From assembly GCF_030035675.1 (NCBI RefSeq), contig NC_084485.1, forward strand, positions 91,842,838-91,906,837: a stretch of DNA of 64,000 nucleotides. Direction: 5' to 3'. Source of the stretch: Rhineura floridana (Eukaryota > Chordata > Lepidosauria > Squamata > Rhineuridae). This document shows, piece by piece, positions 22,101 to 34,100 of this stretch (the stretch's first letter is position 1; each line of letters opens with the position of its first letter). Made by a program: the position numbers and the translations under genes. The notes under the pieces were generated by a model. It saw only the letters and a list, made by a program, of their open reading frames with translations. It was not told the origin of the DNA and made no database searches.

Positions 22101-25100
22101 GTGCTACATGCAGTCACCTCAATGGGAGAGGTAGGTGGAACATGCAGGTGGGCACTGCAGGCCTGCACAGTTGTGTATAGGGGTGCCTGGGAGCTCCCTC
22201 TCTGTGATCTGTGGCAAGGTCAGGAGCCGACATTGCTGCAGATCATGGAACGGGAGCACTACCCACCCTAAGGAGGGGCCCTTAGCCAGGGCCTAACCTG
22301 GCTGCCCTCTGGTGCTGGCCCTGTTTGTAATACTAGATGAGGGTTTTTATAGCCTTATTTTTCCAAGAAAGACAAAGTAAGCGCAACAAGCAATATCTTT
22401 TATGGGGCAACAAACCATCTACGACAGTGCAAACTTTGAAGTTTTGCAGAACTTAATCATATAAAACAATCATTCTTGGGACCACATGAACAACAGTCAT
22501 GAGGAACGAAGATAACATCCATTCTATGCTATCTCAGCTATTGAATACCAGCCTGGAATTATATTCATGAGTGTTAGCTATTTGTTTGAGGTATTAGACT
22601 TGAAAGTCAAGTGTCTGGGAGAAGGACAAGGAAAAGTAGGGAAGAGCAACAGCAGTTGTTTAGAACCAAGCCCAGTGTATGCTTTGCATATATATACAAG
22701 ATGAACTGTGAGAAACGTCAATATGCACAGTCCTAAAAATGGGAGTCCTTATATCCTCCTGTTCTTTGTTCAACACCAAAATGAACGCACACATGTGTGT
22801 GCGCACACACACCTCCTGTTATTATAAGGTTTATCCATGTTTAAATGCAAAACATAAGTAATATATTTTGGAAGTAAAAGAACCAACTTGATATTTAGAG
22901 TTTTGTGTTAAACCATGAATGTTCTGTCCAAGCGATTTATAATTCTGATCAAAATCATTAAACCAATTAAATGGAACATGCAGTTTGAGAAATGAAATGT
23001 GCTTGAAAGAACTGCAGTAAAGGTACTTGTTCATTTGTGACGACAGCAGAGAAGTACAAGTTACAAAATGGGATAACTTACAGCTTCTCTTCCCAAGACT
23101 GGATAGAAAGGGGTACCAAATAGTTTTCTTCCATTAATTAATGCCTTCATTATGAAATTGGTCACTGTGAAAGAAGAGATCCCCAACAAATTAAAGAAGT
23201 GTTGCTTTAGAAATTCATTAATACAGAGTAGAACTTTTTTCAAGTCTTACTTTTTCTGGAAACTCCTGCACCCAGGTTATGATTCAAGTCAAAAGGATCT
23301 GAGCAAAGAAAATAAAAACTATTAAAAGAGCAGGAAGAATATTCCAGTTTCCTTTTAATGAATATTATTGGTGTAAGATACGCAAGCAAAATTTTCATGA
23401 ACATTAAAAGTGTAATAAAAGTTCCACTTATAACTGAAAAATTCTTCCAGAGGGATATATTCTTTTTATTAGATATTCTATAAGTACCTTCAATAGCAAT
23501 GCATTTGGATGTCCACTGTTTCTCAAATGTTGTTAACAGCGTCTTCTGCCGAATGCTGATGACATATTCTTTGAAGTCAAACTCTTCAGTGTAAAATCGC
23601 AGTAACCCTAACCAGAGTTCTCCCAGTGATTCTGTGTTTTTCTCAAGAGAAGGTAAACGTTTTTTCTGTATAAAAGTAATAGCAGATAAAGTACTTTATT
23701 GTGAACACAATACTTATAACTTCAGAATAGTTCCAAAGTAACACACATTGTGAAGTACGGGATATGCATCTATTGCAAAACCAGGTTGTCCTGAATGTAC
23801 CTGACATACGGTAGGAGGGAAAAGGAATAGCAGAATATTATTTTTTGTGTTCATAGTAAATGCTCTACCTATGCAATCTCTAGATAAGGCTACCTTTCGT
23901 CCTAATGTGCTTGGTGCAGAGGCAGATAATTCCTTGTATATAAAAGCATTAGTTCTGAAAAGGGTAATTTCACTTAAATTGTAATACAGACTAGGCCACT
24001 TCCTTTTGCACTACAGGTTGACTGAACCTTTCACTTCAACGTAAGAGGCCCACTGGTCAGACCAAAAGCCCATCAAGTTTGTTTTTTAAAAATGTGTTTT
24101 TAAATTTGTATATTTGTTTTTAATGTTTTTAATTGTTGTAAACCGCCCAGAGAGCTTTGGCTATGGGGCGGTATACAAATGTAATAAATAATAATAAGTC
24201 CAGCATCATGTTCTCATGGTGGCCAAGCAGGTGCCTATGGGAAGCCCACAAGCAGGACCTGGGGGCAAGTTACAGTTAGTTTGCAGGGCATTCTTACAAA
24301 CAGATTTGCAGAGTATGCACGCTGAGATGGGCAACTAGGATAACCCTGTGCAATTTCTGCAATCAAAAAAAAAAAGTGGAGCACTATAACAATTATGCTT
24401 GTAGACACTACCTGTTGCCTCACATCCCCAATCTTTAGTAATTTATCTAATAATAAGTAACTAAATTTCTAGCAGAAAAAGGCCATTAGCCCCTTGATAC
24501 TAGAAAAGAGAAAATGAGGAAGGATGTAAGCCAGGGGTTGCCAGTGTAGCATCACATCCACAAGGCTGCCATTTTGTGACTGGTTCCCATGGAACATTCT
24601 CAGAACTCTACATGTGCCCACAGGCCCAAAAAGATTGGCAACCACTGATACAGGCAGTCACTATGATACTGCGCTGTGTTTTTCCACCTAAAAATAGCAG
24701 TGTGAGACTATTCCAGCTGTCAATCCTAGTTTAGAAGGCTTAGGCAGGCATCTTGAAATGTTGCCCTACTTGTGGCAGGAAGACAGGGAGTGACAAGAAA
24801 GATGGGGTAGGGCAGTTTCTTACTTGGATACTCACTGGACATCCTAGGCTACTGACAATTTCTAAATTCTAAAATGTCTCAGATTATTCACTATCCATGT
24901 AAGGATCTTTCCCCTCCTTTTCGTTATCATAAAAAGTCATACTTCCATCTTCAGTATCAGTATAGAGAAGACTTATGCTTGCCTTAACTCACAGCTTGTT
25001 TTTCATGTTTGCCCATAAAATATATGCCTTTGTGGAGAAACTGTAGCCACATCCTTCCCGTAGAAAACCATTCTTGTAAATCCACTGAACCTGTCCCTTG

Positions 25101-28100
25101 ATTACTCCATTGACAAATCTGTGAGAACTGTAAGCTGTCAGGGAAACCATGGGTAGCTTCCTATGTAACCGTTTCTAAAATTCTTGATTTGCTAATTCTA
25201 CATCTCTTTAAAGCTCTTGCTGTAACTGTCTAATTGTATACTTTTGAGACTTTCACCTCTTCTTCATTTGTTTCCTCTTCCTTTTTCCAACAAATTGTGT
25301 AGGAAGAGAACATGCAGGAAGGTGGGGCTTTTTTCATTTGTGCAATGCTAAACATATTGCTGGTGCTCTTATAAATAATTATTAAGCATATATATGTACG
25401 TGTAGCATAAGAAAACTAGACCTAAGAACTCTATTATTCCAGAATTAGAACATTACCAGTTCCTCGGTATCATCAAAGAAGAAAGCATTCCACCCATCAA
25501 CCATTCTCTGAGGAATCTGTTGTCCATCAAATATCTAAAACATCATGAAGAACAAAGACAGAAAATGAGAGCAGGGCCAGAGAGGAAATGAATAAACCCA
25601 AAATGAGAAAGTATTCTTTATTTTGAAAAGAACATGAATGTCACTTAAAATGTTACTAGGGCCCAAGTTAGTCTACTTACATATCATTAACAGATAATTT
25701 TGAAAACGAGATGCTGGAGCACATGCCTTCCAGAAAATCATACTCTTTGACATGGAATGCAGATTGTTATTGGGGGGGAGGGGAAGACCAATTATGATTA
25801 CAATGCTTGGCAATGAGAACTATGTAATCTATATATGTTCAAAAGGAGACTTGCACTAAACATATTTTTGACACCTCGGACACCTTACATTGGTTAAAAT
25901 AATAAGCTAAAATCAATAGCTCACAATTTGTAGCTTAAAACATCAAAATAAAGAGTATTATCTGCATTACCTTGCTTTTAATTCAATCTGAAAACGTACA
26001 TATTTTTATTGACTTAAGGCAGCTTACAGGTTACAAAGTTTCCCACATAAAATCACTTCTGTGTTGCAATAACTATGCTACCCCATGCACAGCATAAAAT
26101 ACAATGATTGCACATACATACTTTTCATTGCACATGTGCAAAGTAAAACACCCTCCATGTGCAGTCATCATGCATGATGATTTTAAAGTAAAATCAAGGA
26201 GACCATTAATTCCTACTCAGATAGGCTTTCAGCACTGAAATTCTGTGTTACTCTAAAATGGACCATTGGTCTCACCTGAAGGGTGATTTTCATATGAGGA
26301 CGGACATCACTGCGGGTATTGGTTCCACCTATCATGCGAAGGCAAGAATGTTTTTTGAAGTCAAGACTAGGGGCGTCAAGCTCCTCCCACTCTCCAGTTC
26401 ATTCGCAGCGCGTCTATAGAAAAAAAATCTAAATACAAGAACAGGGCCAACAGGCCTGCCAACAGGAAAATAACATGCATAATAACATGACTCAACATAG
26501 CGATATGACAGAACCAGCAGTCTTGACTTCACTAGTAACTTTAAATACAATAGCGTAACAGTAATATATAACATCTTAGTAAAATATCTATACATCCTCC
26601 AACTGGGAGGGTCGTGATGTCCGTCCTCATATGAAAATCACCCTTCAGGTGAGACCAATGGTCCATTTTCCATATGAGGCCGGCCATCACTGCGGGATGT
26701 ACCAAAGCAGCCCATAATAGGGAGGGACCACCCACATGCTAATCGACATTAAGAACCTGTTGCAACACTCGTCTGCCAAAAGAGGCATCGGCAGAGGCAT
26801 AACGATCTATTTTATAATGCCTTATAAACGAGTGTGGAGTAGACCAAACAGCAGCCCTGCAAATATCAGCAACAGGAGCATTAGTAGCAAAAGCAGCTGA
26901 AGTGGCAGCTGACCTAGTAGAATGAGCTGTTATACTAGCTGGAACTGACAACTTAAGGGACTCATATGCTAAGGTAATACATCCCTTAACCAACGGGATA
27001 AGGTAGAATTGGTTACTTTATGCCCCATAGACCTTGGATGAAAGGATACAAACAGAGACTCCGTTCATCGAATCTCCTGGGTCCTAGACAGGTAGGTCTT
27101 GAGAGCCCTCCGAACATACAACGAATGCCAAGCCTTCTCTAGAGGATGAGTGGGGTTCGGGCAAAACGAAGGGAGTACAATGTCCTGATTGCAATGGAAA
27201 ACTGAATTGACCTTGGGACGGAAGGAAGGATCAGTTTTCAGCACAACAAAGTCCTTGTGAAAGACACAGAGATGGCGGGCAGCAGACAATGCACACAGTT
27301 CCGAGACCCGTCTGGCAGAAGTGATGGCGACCAAGAACAAGACCTTGAAGGACAGTAGACGTAAAGACACAGTCCTAAGGGGTTCAAACGGAGGGCGTTG
27401 TAAAGCTTGAAGAAGCTTTGACAGACTCCATGAGGGAAAATGGTGAACTACGGCCAGTGAACGTAAAGCAGTGCCTCTGAGGAAGCGTTTAATGAACAGA
27501 TGTGAGGAAATAGGGGCACCAGTGGATGACACTGAGAGAATGGATGACAGAGTGGACGCATGTCGATGTAGAGTGTTGGGTCTGAGTCCCATCAGAAAGC
27601 CACTATGGAGATATTGCAGCACCTGATGCATAGTGGCCTGGGATGGATCGCAGTGGTGAGACTGGCACCACTTGGAGAAAGCCACCCAAGTATGTTGATA
27701 AATACGGGTGGTAGATGGTCATCTCGAGGCTAAAATAATATCAATAACCGCGTCAGACAGGCCAGCCGACCTCAAATGTCCCCGTTCAAACACCACGCTG
27801 TTAGATTGAGCCAAGTGGGGTCCTGATGCCATACCGGACCCTGGGATAGAAGATCTGGCCTGACTGGAAGAGTCCAAGGATCCATCACCGACATTGCAAG
27901 AAGATCTGAGAACCACGGTTGGCGTGGCCAATATGGTGCTATCAGAACCAAGTGTGCCCTCTCGCTCCGCGCCTTCCGCAAGGTTTTGGCTAACAGTGGT
28001 ATTGGAGGGAAGGCGTACAAAAGACCCTCTGGCCATGGTATTGACAGAGCATCCACTGCTTCCGCTGTTGTGTCCAGGTATCGAGCAAAGTACCTGGGAA

Positions 28101-31100
28101 GCTGGTAATTGCGACTGGAAGCAAACAGGTCAATTGAAAAGACGCCGAACTGACACTGGAGATGATGGAAAATGGTTGGATGAAGTTTCCATTCGCCCAG
28201 AAAGACCTGTTGTCTGCTGAGCCAGTCTGCTGTCACATTCCAAATCCCTCTGAGATGCTCTGCTTTTAGGGACTGAAGATGTTGTTCTGCCCAGACGAAG
28301 ATGATGGAAACTAGGTCCTGCAGAGGACGGGACCTGGTGCCCACGTCTGTTCAAATGTGACTTTACACACGTGTTGTCCGTTCGAATGAGGACATGGTCC
28401 AAAGGGAACAGAGACTGAAAATGAAGTAGAGCTAAGTGGACCGCCTTGAGCTCCAGCCAATTGATGCTCTGAGCCTGCTCTGCTGTGGACCAGACCCCCT
28501 GAACGTACTCGGAGTTTCAGTGTGCTCCCCAGCCCATGAGACTGGCATCTGTGGTGACAACAATCCTGCGTGGTTCTCTGAACGGAGTGCCCCTGGAGAG
28601 ATGTTGGACCCTCATCTACCAGCGGAATGAAAGGCGCAGTGCGGGGCTCAGATGAACTGTGCGATGATTGGAGTTGGCAATGTCCTGTTGAAAAGGCAAC
28701 AAAGCCCACTGAAGGTGGCGAGAGTGGGCTCGAGCCCATGGCACAATATGGATGGTAGAGATGAACATTCCGAGCGCCCTGGCTAGAAGCATGACGTCTG
28801 CGGTTGTTTGTTGCATCAAGGACCCCGCGATGTTTGTGATGGCAGTTATGCGATCTGGAGACAGAAACACCATCGCCTGCAGGGTGTCCAACATTGCCCC
28901 TAGATGAAGTAGGCATTGGGTCGGTTGAAGATGGCTTTTGTCGAAGTTGACAAGCCAGCCGTAGGCCTGCAAAACATTGAGGGTGAGCGTTAAGTGACGA
29001 TGAGCCAGCTCCTCAGAGCTCACCCGTATTAAAATATTGTCCAGATATGGGTAGAGATGGACCCCTTGAATCCGGAGGTAAGCCACTAAGGTGAGGAGTA
29101 CTTTGGTAAAAACTCATGGAGCAGAGGAGAGGCCGAAAGGCATCGCTCTATATTGAAAGTGCTGGGGGCCAAAAGCAAACCGAAGGAATTTTCTGTGGGC
29201 TATGCAAATGGGGACATGGAGATAAGCTTCCTTTAGGTCGATAGAAACCAGGAAGTCTCCTTCTTGCAGGCTTTCAGTAATGGAGTGGAGGGATTCCATT
29301 TTGAACCTGTGGTATGTTACAAAACAGTTGACGAACTTGAGGTCCAATACCGCCCTCCATGACAAATCTCGTTTGCGCACAGCAAACAGGAGGGAGTACA
29401 CCCCTTCCGACCTCTCTGTTGTCGGGACTGGCTCTATCGCCGCTATGTCCAAGAAGTGATGTATAGCTGTCTGCATGATGCTGTGCCTGGCTGGTGCCCT
29501 GGGACAAGGGGATGGATGGAATTTGTCTGGTGGGGTCGCCCAAAACTCTATTGCATAGCCAGAACAAAAAAGGTCCCTGATCCAGGCGACCTTAGTCAGA
29601 CGCAGCCACTGGTCTCCAAACATAAGTAGTCTGCCACCAACAGGAAGTGCATTAGTACTGTTTGCGCTGGCGAGACCCTCCCCTATATGAGGATGATGAA
29701 GTACCTCTGCGCCCTTGGTACTGACCTCTGCCCTGGATACGTCGGTTCCAGGTTCCCCTGAAGGCGTTGGAGTCATAGGATCAGAAATCGCGGCCTCGTC
29801 CTCCTGGCCGCGTTCCTCGAAAGGGCTGGTTAGTGCGAAAGGAGGGAAATCGCCTAAAAGGTCTATGATCGACGTGCTTGACAGTGGCCAAAACCAGTTT
29901 GTGAGCGTCTTTAGGATCAACCAGCACTGCCTTTAGAGCTTCCTCGCCGAAAAGTAAAGATCCAGAGTAAGGAGCCCTAGAAAGATTCACTCTGGCCGTA
30001 GAGTCAGCTTGCCAGTGGCGAAGCCAGAGGGTCCGTCGAGCAACTATCTGAGCCGTCATGGCTCGTGCCCCCAGTTGAGTAGCATCCAAAGTGGCATCAG
30101 CTACAAACGCCGCTGTCTTGCGCAACTTTATCAGTGACCTTCTGAGAGAGACAGGATCAGGGTTAGGGTCCTCTAGAAGATCATCCAGCCACATCATTGC
30201 TGCTCTGGAGAAGACGGAAGCTGATGCGGAGGCACACATGGAGAAAGCAGTGGCCTCATGATTTTTGCGGAGAGCGAAATCCAATCTTCTCTCAGTAGCA
30301 TCCTTTAGTTGGGATTCTCCTTCCCTAGGCAAAAGAGATCGTGAAACTAGGCTAGCGATCGGTTCGTCTATGCCGGGGACGGCTAGCTTGGTGGCAAAGT
30401 CAGGAGCTAGGGAGTAAAGTTTGTCAGCCAGGTTCTTGAAGCGGCGCGTTTGGAATGGATGAGACCATTCTTCGGTGGCCAGTTTGGCAATGGGATCCGG
30501 CACTGGGATGTAGTGCTCAGTTGGTGCAGGGGATTTGAGAACCCTGGCCCCTTTAATAGCTGGAGCGGTAGTTGTTGGAGGCGCAGCTTGGAGACCAAGG
30601 ACGTTAACTACCCTGCGCGCTAGAGGCTGATAATCGGAGGCATTAAACAAGCGATACGATGTATCCTCCTCATGTTCCGAATAGTCACTCCAGTCATCTC
30701 CTTCAGGGTGATCAGCAAAGGTTGACTCCTCCCCATACGAGGCTTCATCGATACATCTGCCTCTAGCTACGTCCAAGGGATTTGGGGAGCAGGAAGGGTT
30801 TGCCTCGTGACACACACATTGGTCCATAGTGCGTTGAGGTATGGCGGGAACTTGTGGTGGGGACTGCATTTGAGTGAAATATGACAGCATGCCCTGAAGT
30901 TGTGAGAGAAAATCATGGGACAGCTGCAGTCCCGTTGAAGCCGATGTTTGTGCCTGAGTAGGTGGCTCCGTGGGTTGAGCCGGAGGATAAGCCCTGGGCG
31001 GCAACATGGAAGGAGGCTGGCTAAGTGTTAGCTGAGTAGGAAAACCAGCAAAGTCCTCCTCGTCAGAGGAAGCAGTGGGGGAATGAAATATATCCGTTAG

Positions 31101-34100
31101 CTGTTCCTGAGCTTCTGTGGTGGGGGTCGGCCCAGAGGCATAGCGTGGATGCTTGGGTTTGCTGTGGCTGGAAAGATGTTTAGTCTTAGCCAGTGCTTTG
31201 GCATGCTTAGTCTTAGTTGCCTTAGATGGTTGTGGCTTGGCTGTCTGAGACATGTCTGGCTGTTCCGCCATCTTATATTCACTATGGATGCAGTACACGG
31301 CCACAGCGGGGGCAGAATGTAGAGACCCGAACAGGCACAGTACACGACCACAGAGGGGGTAGAATGCACTGGCAGATGGCTAAGTACACGGCCACAGAGG
31401 GGGCAGAATGCACTATGGGATCAGCGTCAATATAATGCAGACTAGATTTCAGGCTTGGTACACGGCCACAGAGGGGGCAGAATGTACAGTATAGACTTCA
31501 GGCTTGGTACACGGCCACAGAGGGGGCAGAATGTACGATTCAACAACTTGTGCACAGCATCACAGTCTTAGCACATGGCCACAGATGGGGCAGAATGTAC
31601 AGGTCAACAAGTTGTGCACCTAGCGCCAGAGCCAGCAAGGTTCAAAAGTCTAAAGCACAGTCACAGCGATAATGAGGCAGCCACCGAAGTACAGGTGCTA
31701 GCTGTCAGCTAGTTGTCAGAAGCCGCAGCAGTAGTCATGTGATAGAGGAGTCCAAAGAGCTAAGGAGTCCTATCTTACACGTACGTACAGGGAGCCCTTG
31801 TCAGCTAAGCCCCCTTTATTCAGTATAGACGGGAAAGGGAGACAGACAAAATGGCGCCCGCAAAAAAGAGTGGGAAAACAATGCAATCAAAAATGGCGGC
31901 TACGGAGAAGGAGCAACGGCAGGCACTGAGGGGCAGCAAAAATGGACTGCCAGTAACGGCCGCCGAAGCGTGCTACAGCTGCGAGGGAGAGAATCGCGGC
32001 TGTAAAAGCCAGGCAGGTGAGACTCAGGAGGGGAGGCAGAACGGCCGGGGAAGGACCGTAGCAGCTGAGAGAGAGTAGGGAAACAAGCCAAAGCCGCTAA
32101 CAGAGAGACCGTCGTGGCGCGCTTTAAGCTGCGACGGCAAGTCAGTAGTCAGAGCAGTTCAGGGGAAAGGAGATCTGCAGCCACAGTCTCCCGGCTGAAA
32201 AGGAACCACAATGAGAAAAGCCGCGGCCATACGAGGCAGGCGGCAACCCAGATGGCCAGGCACTAAAACAAAGAGCGCTGCAAGGGCTGGCTCCTTTGAG
32301 ACAGGCAGGGAGCTGCCACCGCAAGCTCCCGCCTGGGGAGAACGAAAGAATCGCAGCCGCGGTCTCTAGCAGAGCCGTGGGCGAAAACCTGGGTAAATGA
32401 AATTGACCCAGACAAGGGAGAGCGCGGGGAGCTGCAGCCGCAAGCTCCCGCCTGAGAAAAACAAAAGAACCACAGCCGTGGTCTTTAACAGGGTCTTTGG
32501 GCTAGAACCTGGGAAAATTAAATTGGATTCACCAGAAATACGAAAAAGACAGTGTTAAACACGAGACAGAGGGAAGGAAGGAACGTGGGAGACACACACA
32601 CAGCCAACCTCCACACCCTGTCAGACAAATACAGCAACGAAACACACAGAGACTTAGCTAAAACTACGCTATCTGTATATCAATCTTGTTCGTACGAAGG
32701 CAAGAATGAACTGGAGAGTGGGAGGGGCTTGACGCCCCTAGTCTTGACTTCAAAAAACATTCTTGCCTTCGCACGATAGGTGGAACAAATACCCGCAGTG
32801 ATGGCCGGCCTCATATGGAAAATAGAGTCCACAGAGCAGCTGGGAAGACACACAGTTGTGACTTCAATAACTCTTCAGAAAGGGCCAGATCCAACACTGG
32901 TCTCACATGCAAAATGAACTAAGAAGAAACAGAATTCTCAAAACTGTCTTCCATGGCGCCTTTTGCTGAAACTTGCCTCTTGAAGAACTGGGATCACTGG
33001 TGGTGTTCTCTGTTGTAGGAAATATAACACCATAAGGATATAGGCATATGAAGACAGACTTCCTCTGGATGCATCTCCAATATCGCAGCGCTGGTGAGAT
33101 AAATGCTTGTTATACTCAAAGTGTAACAAGATATTTAGGTCCAACAAATATGACAATTAAGAAAGAAAAAGTATTCTGTGATGCTGCTGCTGCCATATCT
33201 GACAATATTTTCAGCCTCTGGCATGCACTAAAACATAAGTCAAATGCACACAAGGATACTATGACTGGAAGCCCTCATTGGTAGGAATACACGAGACAAG
33301 GGCCAAGATCCAATGAACTGGCCAACTCTTTCCACATGCCCCTGATGAATATGGACTTGGGTTCTTAACCAGCAGTTCCCGTGTTACATGGGAAACCACT
33401 TTTGAAACTGACAGGAGTTCAAAAGTGATATATACTGTAGAACAAATGCCTTACCTTAAAAAAAAATCCTACTAGGGATTAAAGTAGCACTTTGGGTCCT
33501 GGAAACTATATATTTCATTCTGATTAATGGAGCACTAAAAAGTATACCTAGCTCTAAAGACAAAATATAAACTCACATTCCAATATTGCAGCTTAAGACT
33601 TCTATCAAACATATATACCAACCACCAACAAAAACTATGAAAACCTAATTCTGTATGATATGATTCTTCACTGATATGATTAAATATATTGCCAGTAGCT
33701 TTAGGAGCAATATCAAAGACATTGCTTGAAATCAGAAATTTCACAGGTTTCCAAGAACTGAACATAACAGCATAATTGTTCTGAGTACTATTTTAAAAAT
33801 GCACTTGAATTAACATCAACTGTTCGAAACTGTGATTACTGAGCACACGACACATATGTTAACGTCACACATTTATATGTACCTTCGCAAAAACTTTCAT
33901 TGTGTATCCCAAGTATTGCACTCTTGAATCAATGGCTGCATATGTTGCAAGCATTCTTGTGTTGTGCTGTGCCTAGAAAACAAGCCAAGGGTTTTGGCTG
34001 TGGTTCAGCAAGCTACAATTGCAGTCCAATCACATGAAATGTTACACAGTATTCAACGTACGTCTGCTTTCTCACAAAATTTCAGGTGGGTCACAAGCAT

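Larger units (their letters stand above)
26255..32824 (-). mobile_element. DIRS-family tyrosine-recombinase retroelement (broken fossil)
   Basis: This 6.6-kb DIRS element sits in the TUT4 intron between coding exons 19 and 20, in the same orientation as TUT4. Its ends carry inverted terminal repeats: about 26290-26405 on the left and 32695-32824 on the right, some 95% alike. An internal complementary region at 26614-26696 matches both outer ends. Recognisable parts, in element order from right to left, are a long 5' region with tandem repeats (31.3-32.7 kb), a gag-like Pro/Ser/Thr-rich region (about 29.8-31.3 kb), reverse transcriptase and RNase H (about 28.1-29.9 kb), the methyltransferase-like region usual in DIRS (about 27.8-28.3 kb), and a tyrosine recombinase (about 26.7-27.7 kb). 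The gag-like part is open. The pol and recombinase parts have about four or five breaks, so the copy is dead. The exact match of the internal region to the ends suggests a recent insertion. Confidence 0.9.

Noticed and set aside
29781-31304. Long open frame of 507 residues as a domesticated host gene
   Set aside because: It is the gag-like part of a DIRS element bounded by that element's own terminal repeats; nothing points to host use.
31293-31600. Evenly worded repeats with unique spacers, at first sight CRISPR-like
   Set aside because: They lie in the leader of a vertebrate DIRS element, have irregular spacing and imperfect units, and no cas genes can be expected here.
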